NCBI RefSeq assembly: GCF_039555335.1
Contig: NC_092631.1
Span: forward strand, 5,857,501 to 5,921,500
DNA: 64,000 bases
Origin: Amphiura filiformis
Taxonomy: Eukaryota; Echinodermata; Ophiuroidea; Amphilepidida; Amphiuridae
Reading direction: 5' to 3'
Shown here: piece after piece, positions 54,535 through 64,000 of the stretch
How the letters are laid out: each line of letters opens with the position of its first letter
How positions within the stretch are numbered: position 1 is the stretch's first letter
The notes under the pieces: generated by a model
The model's input: the letters and a program-made list of their open reading frames with translations, nothing else
What the model was told of the DNA's origin: nothing
Database searches by the model: none
Program-made: the position numbers and the translations under genes

Positions 54535-54670
54535 TGATTGGCGTAACCCGACCGACCCTTAAAATAGGCACGACCCTAGACTTTTTTCTTATACTTTTGA
54601 CAAAAATATATTGACAAATTTTTTCAAAAGTTCCAATTTACACAATTTACAGCTTAAAATGTGTGTAAAA
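54535..54670. repeat. dispersed repeat, inverted copy of 17095-17260
   Basis: 'attggcgtaacccgaccgac' and 'cacaatttacagcttaaaat' mirror words in 17095-17260. Confidence 0.6.
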
Positions 54671-54773
54671 AATTATTTTAAAAAAATTGTCAAATGACCT
54701 ACCCTAATTTTTTTTTATCAAACCATTTTTTTAGGCCTTATGAAGGAAATAAGGTGCAAAAAGGGTCTTAAAG

Positions 54774-55322
54774 ATGGGTGACCTGATCGACAACCTAATC
54801 CCTCCACTTTTTCTTATCAAAATGGAGATTTTGGCATCAGTAGAAAGATCATATTTTTCTCATAGTCCTAGTGAAATTTTAGGGCTAAAATATATTTTAT
54901 TACATCAATATTTTCAAGATATATTTGTCAATTCGTTTTATATATTGCTATTATATTATACTGATGATGACGATTTCACTGATGCTATTGAAGGATCAGA
55001 TGCAAACTTTCATGTTAATGCTGATAATATTCATTGTTATGATCACTTGTGTTTCAATCCTCTAAGAGATGATGATGATCTCAATTCAAATGAAAGCGAG
55101 CAAAACACAAACTGTAACAGCACTTATTTCACCTATGATAGCTTTAACAGCTATGATAGCACCCGCATTTTCAGTAAAATAACTTTATATGGGAAGTCAT
55201 CAGGCCTTATATTAAGATTAAGTATGCCTGGACCAGGAGCTGGTCCCAAATATGGCTCCTGGTCCTATACATGTATAATTTGGTTCATCTCGAGTTTGGT
55301 AGTGACGTATGTGCGTATTTAG
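54774..55322 (+). CDS. hypothetical open frame, acidic, low confidence
   Basis: 182 codons including YTDDDDFTDAIEGSDANFHV, then LRDDDDLNSNESEQNTN. It is acidic and Asn/Ser-rich in the middle, with no recognisable domain. The last part runs into the MITE at 55274, so the annotated end cannot be original. It may be part of an exon or a chance frame; no splice sites or promoter could be tied to it. Confidence 0.2.
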   Translation: MGDLIDNLIPPLFLIKMEILASVERSYFSHSPSEILGLKYILLHQYFQDIFVNSFYILLLYYTDDDDFTDAIEGSDANFHVNADNIHCYDHLCFNPLRDDDDLNSNESEQNTNCNSTYFTYDSFNSYDSTRIFSKITLYGKSSGLILRLSMPGPGAGPKYGSWSYTCIIWFISSLVVTYVRI

Positions 55323-55475
55323 CTCGCAGGAGAGTATCAAATCGCTGGCGTGTAAAGTAAAAGCGCCCTGCGTGTACTGCGCACGCGCATACATGGGCGG
55401 TTTGTTGACACGCTTATGGCGCAACCACAAAGTAGCATTGACGTCACAACCAAACTTGAGATGAACCAAATTATA
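55274..55475. mobile_element. MITE family 4, copy 1
   Basis: Ends 'tataatttggttcatctcga' and 'gagatgaaccaaattata' are inverted repeats extending about 33 bp, with 'gtttggtagtgac' against 'gtcacaaccaaac'. A related element lies at 62663-62845. GC-rich interior ('gcgcacgcgcatac'). Confidence 0.85.
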
Positions 55476-56128
55476 GTTTGTAGCGTAAAATATTGGTCAC
55501 ACCAGGAGCCGAAAACTTGGCAACCACGGATAAAACAAACAAACCTGGGTGTCTGCTTAATATAAGCCTTGGAAGTCATGTTATTTGTTACATGTAAAGT
55601 TATTTGAAGTTTATACCCTAATGTATTTATAAGCATATGTATATACTACTTTTGAGGTCAGAAAAGGAATAGTTTGCACTGTGTAGAATGCAGCTTGGAA
55701 ACATCACAATCAACATCAAAATAGGTCAGCCCCATGTTGACCTATTGACAATGATTCATTCTAGACAGTGCAAAACTATTCCCTTTCCGACTTATTTTGC
55801 ATGACAAACGGGACCAGTTTCAGTTTAGTTCAGCACTTTTCATGAAGCATTAGGATGAAAGGAATACTTTGGTATGGTTTTTAACCCAAATTGACTAACT
55901 TGAGCCCTTCTGTTACCCTTTAATGTCAAATTTGAGGAATTAGAATTCTTTTATAAAAGTGAACATAAAAGATTCCTAATCAGTCCTAAATTGACAAAGA
56001 ACCATTATCAAACGTTCTATGGACCTCAGCGCCTCTTTCTTAGAGGCATTTTGTCAGTCTGTGTCCCTAATTAACTAATGTCATATAAAACACAAAAATT
56101 CTCCTTTAAAATGCTAAAAATGCAGATA

Positions 56129-56468
56129 CTGTATTTCCTCGAAAAGTCGCTTCCTTCAAATAAACGCCCCCACTACTTTTTTCAACCAAGTTGTTTCCAA
56201 AATACTGATATTTCCATGCTATCTTGTGTAGTAAGCTTACCAAGGTGCACACATGGTGTCGGTAGTTGGTGAAAATCTTATCATAAACCTGAAAGTGAAC
56301 TGGAAGTCATCGTTCCTAAGTTCATAGTTCATAATTTCAGTGCGAGTTTTATGTTTACCTAATGATTTTAACAGGAATTATTGTTCTAAAAATGACCTCT
56401 AATAAACACCCTCTTTCAACCCCCTTGAAAATGCAACGCCCCCAGAGCGACTATTCGAGGAAATACGG
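56129..56468. mobile_element. Tc1/mariner-like MITE with TA duplication
   Basis: Ends 'ctgtatttcctcgaaaagtc' and 'gactattcgaggaaatacgg' are flanked by TA at 56127-56128 and 56469-56470. 340 bp without coding sequence. The end sequence has the same general form as the element at 13193. Confidence 0.82.
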
Positions 56469-56856
56469 TATAACATTCTTGCACTTGAATGATGACAAAC
56501 TTATTTTATCAAATAGGTAAATTAGGCACAAAAAAAGGGTTTCAGAAACCTTTTTTTAGTTGTAAAAAAAAAAAAGTGGGGAAAAATGCAATAAAAAAAC
56601 CTTGGCTTTCTGACCAAATGTTTCTGAGACAACCCTTACCAAATAATTATTATGTACATAATATTTTTCTATTTGGGAAATCATCTGTTTTATGTTTCAA
56701 TGTTATATATTCTATGGCTTCTATTTATAGCATCTGCCTAACACTGATTGGGCAAAGGGTGAAAATTATCCAAATATTATGATGACTGCATAATAACTTT
56801 ATCTTTGGGAAATCTCATCCATTTTATATCAAAGGCTCAGAGCAACACTGCCCCAC

Positions 56857-57044
56857 TGGGCTATTCAGCAGTTGATCCACACACCCCCTATGGAAGACAT
56901 GACCTTAATCTTCCACACAGGGAGTGTCAATTTCAAATGGAGTTACCTGCATGGGTGACTCCATTTGAATTTCACACCCCCTGTGTGGGAGATTAAGGAC
57001 ATGTCTTCCATAGGGGGTGTATGGATGTCATCTGGAATAGCCCA
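56857..57044. mobile_element. palindromic MITE, family 1, copy 3
   Basis: 188-bp hairpin, ends 'tgggctattc' and 'gaatagccca', arms carrying 'ccccctatggaagacatgac' and 'catgtcttccatagggg'. It appears to be one of the best preserved of the five copies. Confidence 0.9.
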
Positions 57045-58235
57045 TCACCATTATGGGTGAAGATGGCGATTAGGCGTGTTACCCTGAGCTCTCAATATTT
57101 TAGTGTTTTTATATATCCTATGGTGTATCCAGGGCTTCTATTATAAAGTTTGTTCGGTTTATAATACGCAGACATTAGTTTGTTTTTTGTTGCTGCATGC
57201 ATCAGTCATGTCTCAACTTAAAGTCCCATTCAGTGATCCCAGGGAAAGTGTAAAAAAATTAAAATTGCTTATACACAGCTTTTGGCTGAACCACTAGCAT
57301 GCTATGTTAGCACATCTATGACAATAATGAAGGTACCAAAATCTGAATGTTGATGATTATTATGATCGTTTGGATGAGCAAATCACTGAATGGGCCTTTA
57401 AGTTTACATAAGTATAAGCGTGCAAAAGTCACACATTACGAAACGCGCAACTGGCGTAAGTGCTGCGCCTGTGTGCATGCCATTCTATATCAATACACCA
57501 TATTATGAGTCTAATATGAGTCTATTGTAAGCCGAACAAACTTAAACATGTGTCTAGCACTGATTGAACTATATACCCTGGTTAAAGAAGACTTCATAAA
57601 TAAATAAGAAATCAGCTATGCAGAGTTTACAAAGATTTATTTTGTCATTTTACTTCCAACATTCTTGCAGTTGCCAGATGAAATATTAATATATACGAGA
57701 CATGTATGTGACATGTTTTTGTAAAATCAGACAGGAATGGGCAAAGGGTGATATCAAGTTTTTGATGTCAAAATAAAGAGGAGTGGAATTCCTTCACATT
57801 GTTTAAGTACTTTTGAAATCTGTTATTCCTAAGCAAAGTTACATAATAATGAGAAAAAATCCTTAAAAAGGCCAAAAATGTATGTGCTTTGAATTTATTT
57901 TGACCTAAAAAGATATTGCAGATATGACAAGGAACCTCCCCATGGTAGCAGTATTTACCAACAATGGCGATGCCCATGATCCAATGTGTCAATGCAGTAA
58001 ATGCAATTCACGACTTGCACAGTTACACCATTATGTTCTATGTGCAAGGAGAGCCTCGAACTGACATCACATGAAAGGGATAATTACATAACTTTACACA
58101 CAATGTAATATGACTGGTTCGCTTCTCATTCATGTGTACTGCCAGTTCGAGGCTCTCATCGCACATTGTGCATCATGGCAGAACCATGCAAGTAGTGAAT
58201 GGGGAGGTTGCTCCTGTCCCCATCTCTTGGTACAG
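57045..58235. other. no gene recognised
   Basis: AT-rich DNA with scattered short open frames but no domain, splice pattern or repeat border that I can defend. A loose inverted pair, 'gagagcctcgaactg' (58049) and 'cagttcgaggctctc' (58142), marks a small degenerate foldback. Confidence 0.4.
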
Positions 58236-58239
58236 GCAT

Positions 58240-58462
58240 ACTGTATCAAAATGATTGGTAACCAGTAGTTTCCAGTGATTATAGACGAGACTGACGCATC
58301 AAAAAGTAATAGGAGCGGCCTTATTTATTGATGGATGTTATAAAATTCATAAAACTGTAAATCCTGCAAATTTCAAGAGGATCCAATTTTGCATATTGAA
58401 GAAGCATGATTTTCAATAATCACCAAATAGGTACGGTAAGGTACCAATCATTTGATACAGCC
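58240..58462. mobile_element. small inverted-repeat element (about 223 bp)
   Basis: 'ctgtatcaaaatgattggta' and 'taccaatcatttgatacag' are inverted ends. No coding content. Confidence 0.6.
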
Positions 58463-58744
58463 CGTGTTGATCCTGTCCTCATCTCTGTGTTGTGAAGGCA
58501 TAGGAGTTTCCAGGGCCTGTGAATATATGCATTCAATGCATATAACACCTCTTCATTACTTGCTCTATAACTATGGCTTGCCAGCTATGTCATAAAATCT
58601 ACTTTCATGGTACAATACTGACGATAGGATACCCATCCTTGCAGCTGGGTACAGAACTCTCAAAAGCACCACTATACACCACACGTTATGCTCTACCCAT
58701 ACTGTACACACATCACATCATGAATACATGGATTTTTTTTTTTT

Positions 58745-58922
58745 GGGTTTCTCTACTGGAAATCAATTGTGCCAAAATTCTTTCCCACAATGCAATGTAA
58801 TATGTGTGTATTGCATGACAAAGGAGATGGATTACCTCCAAACTGTATCTATTGTTATGCAATACACCTGTGGTATTGTGGGGAAGAATTTAGGCAAAAA
58901 TTGACTTCCAGTAGAGAAACCC
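58745..58922. mobile_element. hairpin MITE of about 178 bp
   Basis: Arms 'gggtttctctactggaaatc' and 'cttccagtagagaaaccc' continue through 'aattctttcccacaat' against 'attgtggggaagaatt'. Confidence 0.82.
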
Positions 58923-59242
58923 ACAATCTGTGTATAGAGGTTGTGCATATGACGTATCATATCATAAATATGGCGGACTACACAAATGCATTCAACAAAA
59001 GCATGATATTGGAATCTACCGCGACAGTTCGTCTCACACACATAACAAATGCACTACGATCAAACAGGTTGATGACAACATTTGAATGGACTGCACTGCG
59101 CTATGATTACGGTGAAGGACACCGGTTCAAATCCTTTGTTTGAAGCCAATCGATAAAAGCATGCAGGGCCTCTAATGCAGTTGCCTTCAACTGTGAATGT
59201 GCATTCTAATGCATGTAGTGCCAAACTTCCTTTGCTCTAAAT

Positions 59243-59554
59243 ATGGCGTGCCATCTATGTCATAATATCTACAATCATGGTACAATACTGATTGGCTTTC
59301 TTCATTTGGCTCAATATCACCTTTTACTTGCTGCTTGACACAGAGCTCTTACAGCCAATTTATGAGCTGTGTTACTGTCAATACGGCCGACTATTAATAT
59401 GGCGTGCCATCTATGTCATAATATGTACAACCATGGTACAATACTGATTGGCTTTCTTCATTTGGCTCAATATCACCTTTTACTTGCTGCTTGACACAGA
59501 GCTCTTACAGCCAATTTATGAGCGGTGTTACTGTCAATACGGCCAACTATCAAC
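59243..59554 (+). repeat. 156-bp tandem duplication
   Basis: The unit beginning 'atggcgtgccatctatgtca' at 59243 is repeated at 59399 with only a few changes, through 'gtgttactgtcaatacggcc'. A diverged partial copy of the start lies near 58573 ('atggcttgccagctatgtca'). Confidence 0.88.
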
Positions 59555-60560
59555 GCAAAGTTCTGTAAGAATTGGCCGCTTGATGTGTTCAATATCTGCG
59601 TGATCTGAAATGAACAAAAAGTAGCAAATACTTAAAATGTTGTACTGCAATCAATTATTTCAACTACAGATTTCAACCTAATTAGCACTCAAGTCACTTC
59701 TATTGGGTGCATATTATGTGGTATGTTCTGACAGTCAATGGTCATTTTCCATGTAAAACAGCATTGTCCATTCTAGAACTGACGGTTAACAAATTAGAGA
59801 ATAAACGATAGGAATTCTTATTTTGCCTATCCTCTACCGTGTGATAGACGACAGGCAGGTCCAATATTTTGAGTAGTGGATGCCGGCGCAGTCAGTTAAA
59901 TATTATTTTAATAACTGTAAACTATTTTTTAAAGCAAAAATTAAGTTACCGTCATAAAACTCCCTTTTTCTAAAATGAAGCGAAACTTGTTTACAACTTC
60001 ACATCTTTTGTTGTGCGTACTGCTACAGCGTGCGAGTATTCGCACTGCGTCTCACGCATACAACGCGATACATCGCGCACCTCTGTGAGCGTGTTATGCG
60101 TTATCAACACTCATGATGGCGTGGGGTCGTCTACAGCCTGATAGGCGACACCCAAAATCATGCGATTGTCCAATCAGATTATGTGTCTACTAATAGACCA
60201 CTCCCACTGACTAAGAACGCCATATACATTGAAATGCTTGATGTGCTCAACATCTTCCATATGAAATGGAAAAGTGGCAAACACTTTTGAATGTCCCTCT
60301 GTCATCAATAATTTCAGCTACTGTTTACAACCTATAATTAGCACCCTGGTCATTTCAAGAGGGTACTTATTATGTGGTATGTTTTGAAAGACAAAATTTT
60401 CATTTTCCATGAAAAACAGCATCGCCTTGTCTTGCAGTGACACCATCCAACGCCCCTTAGGATAAACAATGCGGATAGGGTTGGAATCGTTGATCCCAGA
60501 ATTGTTCACAAATACCACATGCATTGAAACTCATAAGTCCTGATGGTCTTCCTGTGATAA
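59555..60560. other. no gene recognised
   Basis: Two related segments ('ttgatgtgttcaatatctgc' near 59580 and 'cttgatgtgctcaacatctt' near 60238, each followed by 'ttatgtggtatgttctgaca'-type text) show an old duplication of about 180 bp. CpG-rich words near 60010-60080. No coding evidence. Confidence 0.4.
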
Positions 60561-60564
60561 GCAA

Positions 60565-60751
60565 TGGGCTATTCCAATTAAACTCCATACACCCCCTGTG
60601 GAAGACATGACCTTAATCTTTCACATAGGAAGTGTCAATTTCAAATGGGGTTACCTGAATGGGCGACTCCATTCGAAATTCACACTCCCTGTGTGGGAGA
60701 TAAGGTCATGTCTTCCATAGGGGGTGTATGGATTTCAACAGGAATAGCCCA
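60565..60751. mobile_element. palindromic MITE, family 1, copy 4
   Basis: 187-bp hairpin with ends 'tgggctattcc' and 'ggaatagccca' and the family's 'catgtcttccatagggg' arm. Confidence 0.9.
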
Positions 60752-61289
60752 ATTCTGTACCCAACTACATGCTAAAGGAGCACCAAAAGCTGGTACTTAC
60801 ACAGGGGCAAGCTAAGAAAGTTCATGGGGGAGGGGGGCTCTATATATAGTGGAAAGGCACCAAGTAGGGAGAATAAATAAAGGCACTCATTACCATCATA
60901 TTAATATCATGCGATCACACATTTGCATTATGTCTTTGTATATCCACAGTGGCAGTAGCAATCTGCAGTAAACATCATTTTGTTTGTTTATTTCTTTACC
61001 TAGGAATTTGATAGAATTTATTGCATTCCAAGTCAGGATCTTACCATGTTAATAGGTGCAAACTGCAGTACACTTGATGTGATGGTGTTGCCACAGTACA
61101 GTAATTCATGCATGAATGACTGCACAAACTGTGTCCTAGGGTCTATCAGACTACCGGATGTCAACGAAGAAAACAACTGGAATAGAGAGACTGTTCAAAG
61201 GGGTAGAAAGAAAACACAAATGGTTTTAATATATTTCATGTCTAAAATATGCGCCCATCCATGACAAAAGGGCTGCAAGGTCGGTAGAA

Positions 61290-61563
61290 CTACAATCTTG
61301 GAAAAAAAAAAGTACTTGGGACACTATGTTGTAATTCTGTGCAGAATTTGCACTGATCATGGAAATGATTTGTATTTTGTTTATGAACAAACACGACATC
61401 TACAACAATGATTTACTCTTTCCCCTCTCCCCATCAATCAATGTTGGAACACTTTGAAAAACTGCTGAAGACATCAGCATTTCCCAGTGTTGCCCGGGTA
61501 GAAGGGTGTCAGTTTTCCCTTCTTGACACAAAAGTGTTCCAAAACTTTTTTCCAAGATTGTAG
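61290..61563. mobile_element. MITE family 3, copy 2
   Basis: Ends 'ctacaatcttggaaaaaa' and 'ttttttccaagattgtag'. It shares interior words 'caatgttgg.acactttg' and length (274 bp) with the copy at 25624, though the outer arms have diverged. Confidence 0.78.
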
Positions 61564-61711
61564 TTCTGAGATACGGTTCATTGAACCTTAAACTGAACAA
61601 TAAAAAAAAAATTTCCCAACCTATTTATTGATATATTGCTGTAAAAAATTTGCCTGTCCAATATCTTGAAAAGTGAAAATGCAGATTTTACAGCCCATTT
61701 GTGGTGGATGG

Positions 61712-61967
61712 TTATATAGACCACTTGACATGTGACGTCATTGCCCGGCAGTATGCGCACGCATTATGGTATTTTCCATTGTTCTTTGCCCTGCAGTGTG
61801 CGTGCGCATCGTAGTCTGCTCAGGGCATGTGTATTTTAAATCTCCCACCACATTTCATATAGTACAAGAAAGCCATTGAACAGTGAAGCTGCTCGTTCGG
61901 GGCATATCGACAGACCAATCCTCGCCTTTGTTGATAAACAATAATGTAAAGTGGTCTATATATAACA
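61712..61967. mobile_element. element with 'tatatagaccactt' ends
   Basis: 'tatatagaccacttgacat' and 'gtaaagtggtctatata' form terminal inverted repeats of about 15 bp around 255 bp that includes 'gtgcgtgcgcatcgtag'. No coding content. Confidence 0.6.
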
Positions 61968-62040
61968 AAAATATGAATAAAAGTGTTATGTGGTCCACAC
62001 ATGTTTTCTACCATACATGGAGTCCCATCACCCAAACATG

Positions 62041-62231
62041 GGGGTTATTCCAGTTGAAATCTATACACCCCCTATGGAAGACATGACCTTAATCTCCTAC
62101 ATAGGGTGTGTAGATTTCAAATGGAGTCACCCATTCAGGTGTCCCAATTTGAAATTCACACTCTCTGTGTGAAAGATTAAGGTCCTGTTTTCCATAGAGG
62201 GTGTATATATGGATTTTAAATGTGGGCCTAA
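62041..62231. mobile_element. palindromic MITE, family 1, copy 5
   Basis: Family-1 hairpin with arms 'ccccctatggaagacatgac' and a more diverged opposite arm 'ccatagagggtgtat'. Confidence 0.85.
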
Positions 62232-62510
62232 TTGTGATACAATCCTGAGTACAAGAAGTAACAAAAAAATCACGCGGTGCTCAGTGTAAATGACCATACA
62301 GGATGTGCCGCAACATGGGTCGCATATTCGGCCATTCAGTATATATATTTTTGAAAAGTTTACAAAATTTTGGGAAAAGTTGTAAAAATACTTAAGGTAT
62401 AGTGATGGGTCAAAAGTTGTTGGAAAATTTGTTTCTGGATCAGTCCATTTTCAAATTCTCAGCAGCACCCTACCCACACCAAACTTGAGTACCCGCCTAG
62501 TCTTACTTAC

Positions 62511-62585
62511 CTAGAGCCTTGTTGATTGGTTCAACCAAAGCTTGCTGTGTCTGAGGAATCAGAAAGTTGCCTCCACTACCAACAG
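62511..62585 (-). CDS. orphan internal exon of an unidentified minus-strand gene
   Basis: On the minus strand an acceptor (tttatttag|) and a strong donor (ctctag|gtaagtaag) bound 75 bp. Only one frame is open, giving VGSGGNFLIPQTQQALVEPI, then NKAL, in phase 1 at both ends. The sequence looks protein-like rather than low-complexity. I do not recognise the family. The neighbouring exons must lie beyond the window or are too short to see. It suggests another gene reading leftwards through this end of the window. Confidence 0.5.
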
Positions 62586-62662
62586 CTAAATAAAAACACA
62601 TACAAAAGCAATTTATGCATTAAGTATTATAACAACTCTGGTATACGCTTACTCTTTATACA

Positions 62663-62845
62663 TTGGTCTGCCTCAAGTTTGGTAGTGACTTAGGTGCTTA
62701 TTTCAATGGTCGCAGCATTGAATCACACATGTAAAGTTAATCGCACAGAGTATTAACGTAGGCATACAAAGGTGGTTTGTCCGCACACTTGCAGCACAGC
62801 CGCGTTAAAGCACTGAAGTCACTTCCGAACTTGAGGTGAACCAAA
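62663..62845. mobile_element. MITE family 4, copy 2
   Basis: Ends 'ttggtctgcctcaagtttgg' and 'cgaacttgaggtgaaccaa', with 'ggtagtgact' against 'agtcacttcc'. Related to the element at 55274. Confidence 0.78.
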
Positions 62846-63021
62846 CAATAGATCTAGATGAAGGGTTCTCAATAGGTGATCTGCAGGCAAGATCTGGCCT
62901 GCTGACCGATTGTAGTTGGCCCTTGAACAGCTCTGAAATGTACAGTAAAACATAGCAAAACAAGGTGTATTTGGCCCTCAAATTTTTGAAATGATTTTGG
63001 CCTTCCATGGTCTGCAAGCAA

Positions 63022-63285
63022 ATATGTGACCATCCAGCACAACTGAGCCCGGATGTTGCCAGTGCCACTATTGAGATATGCTCCATTGAACTTAACAATA
63101 AACAATAGGAAACAAAGGATTTATTGACTGTTTTATTGATTTTTCACTACTTTAATGTCAAGTACTATAGACATGATACCGTATACATCATTTTAAAGCT
63201 AATTTCAAGCAGAATATTTTGGTTGAATATCTCAAAAATGATGATTGGCGACTTCAGGGCTCTGTTGTGCTGGATGGTCACATAT
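63022..63285. mobile_element. MITE family 2, copy 2
   Basis: Same interior as 19022-19280, nearly identical over 200 bp, but with terminal inverted repeats changed on both sides in a matched way ('gaccatccagcaca' and 'tgtgctggatggtc'). Carries a 5-bp insertion near 63178. Confidence 0.88.
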
Positions 63286-64000
63286 AATTGAAAACCCCTG
63301 ATAGGTTCTGCCTCAAAATATTGTGGGCTTATATCCAGGGATGGGCTAGCATGCGAGTTTTTCAAGAAGAAAGGTAATCTATTTATGATCTAAAATAAAT
63401 GATTCAATTGACCGTACCCAATCTCAGTAAAGTTATAGATTGGACATAACAATAGAGGGTCAATACACTTGACTCCCAAGTATAGCACCTTGTTTTTTGT
63501 TTTCTTTTTTTCTTCCTTTAAAAAAAAATGTTTAGCGCATCATCATGTCACTAGACTACCACTAACTCTCCATCAGATAACCATTCCTATGGCAATTTTC
63601 CAGGATTGCTGTGCACCAGGGTTCCCGTTAAGGTTTTAAAAATGTGCGTCCGTAATGACGCAAGTTTGCTGACGAGGTTGCAAAAACTTGCGTCCAGACA
63701 GATTTTTGTGCGTCCATCTGAAATTCACGATTATGACGATTCACACGTACCCCGGGTCTACACCTTATCAAATGTTGATTGTTAAAAAAAAATAAAAGTG
63801 CATTTTCGCCGTGATATTCCATCTCCATTCGCTATGATAATTTTTCTCATTTCTGTGTCAGTTTTGGTCCGAAACGTGGTCAAAAACAGGTGCAAAAACA
63901 TGAGCAAAGTCTGCCAATCTTGAGCAATTTTCGTTCGTACTTTCACTTCCGCGTTTCTATTTTTAAATTAACGCGCTGTTGATGCTACAAAAACTAAAAC
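63286..64000. other. no gene recognised at the window end
   Basis: A minus-strand open frame (63628-63828) includes WTQVFATSSANLRHYGRTF. The DNA contains two 'aacttgcgtcc/acgcaagtttgc' inverted words, so it may be part of a dispersed repeat or an exon. Unresolved. Confidence 0.3.

Noticed and set aside
1-64000. CRISPR arrays, bacterial operons, phage genes
   Set aside because: The tandem arrays have no unique spacers, the gene structure is intron-bearing, and nothing bacterial or phage-like was seen.

Overview
The window looks like an animal nuclear genome, most likely a marine invertebrate deuterostome. An echinoderm is my best guess and a hemichordate or cephalochordate the alternatives. 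The evidence is AT-rich DNA, long introns with GT...AG borders, very many small non-autonomous DNA transposons, frequent 'taggcctac/gtaggcctat' words, a Penelope-like element, LINE and tRNA-SINE remains, a single-exon rhodopsin-class receptor and a death-fold/ankyrin gene. The species cannot be named from sequence alone.

Layout. Positions 1-16400 hold one clear gene, a single-exon class A GPCR on the minus strand (5228-6247). Around it lie four arrays of one 39-bp minisatellite (1178-2537, 3141-3755, 6822-7605, 13110-14313), several foldback elements, a 992-bp hAT-type element enclosing a LINE tail, and a long (ATC)n tract. A second LINE remnant lies at 14690-15470.

Positions 16470-51939 are dominated by one very large plus-strand gene that I assembled by hand from 14 exons whose splice phases all agree. 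In order the predicted protein has: a short N-terminal repeat region, a death-effector-like fold, an uncharacterised alpha/beta domain, four ankyrin repeats (one per exon), a long RNA-binding region with at least seven RRM-like units and two Pro/Gln-rich linkers, a complete DEAH-box helicase with HA2-type C-terminal region, more RRM-like sequence, and a RING1-IBR-RING2 (RBR) ubiquitin ligase. The total is about 3,340 codons. DEAH helicase plus RBR is the architecture of plant DEAH11/DEAH12. The death-fold and ankyrin front end suggests an RNA-sensing or innate-immune ubiquitin ligase (inference). The 7-kb main exon has two frame breaks, one of them a single extra G in a G-run inside the helicase. 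Its introns are packed with foldback DNA, MITEs, SINEs and a Penelope-like fossil.

Positions 52000-64000 carry no complete gene that I can support. They hold MITE families shared with the rest of the window, a perfect-looking hairpin, a 156-bp tandem duplication, and one convincing orphan minus-strand exon (62511-62585) from an unidentified neighbouring gene.
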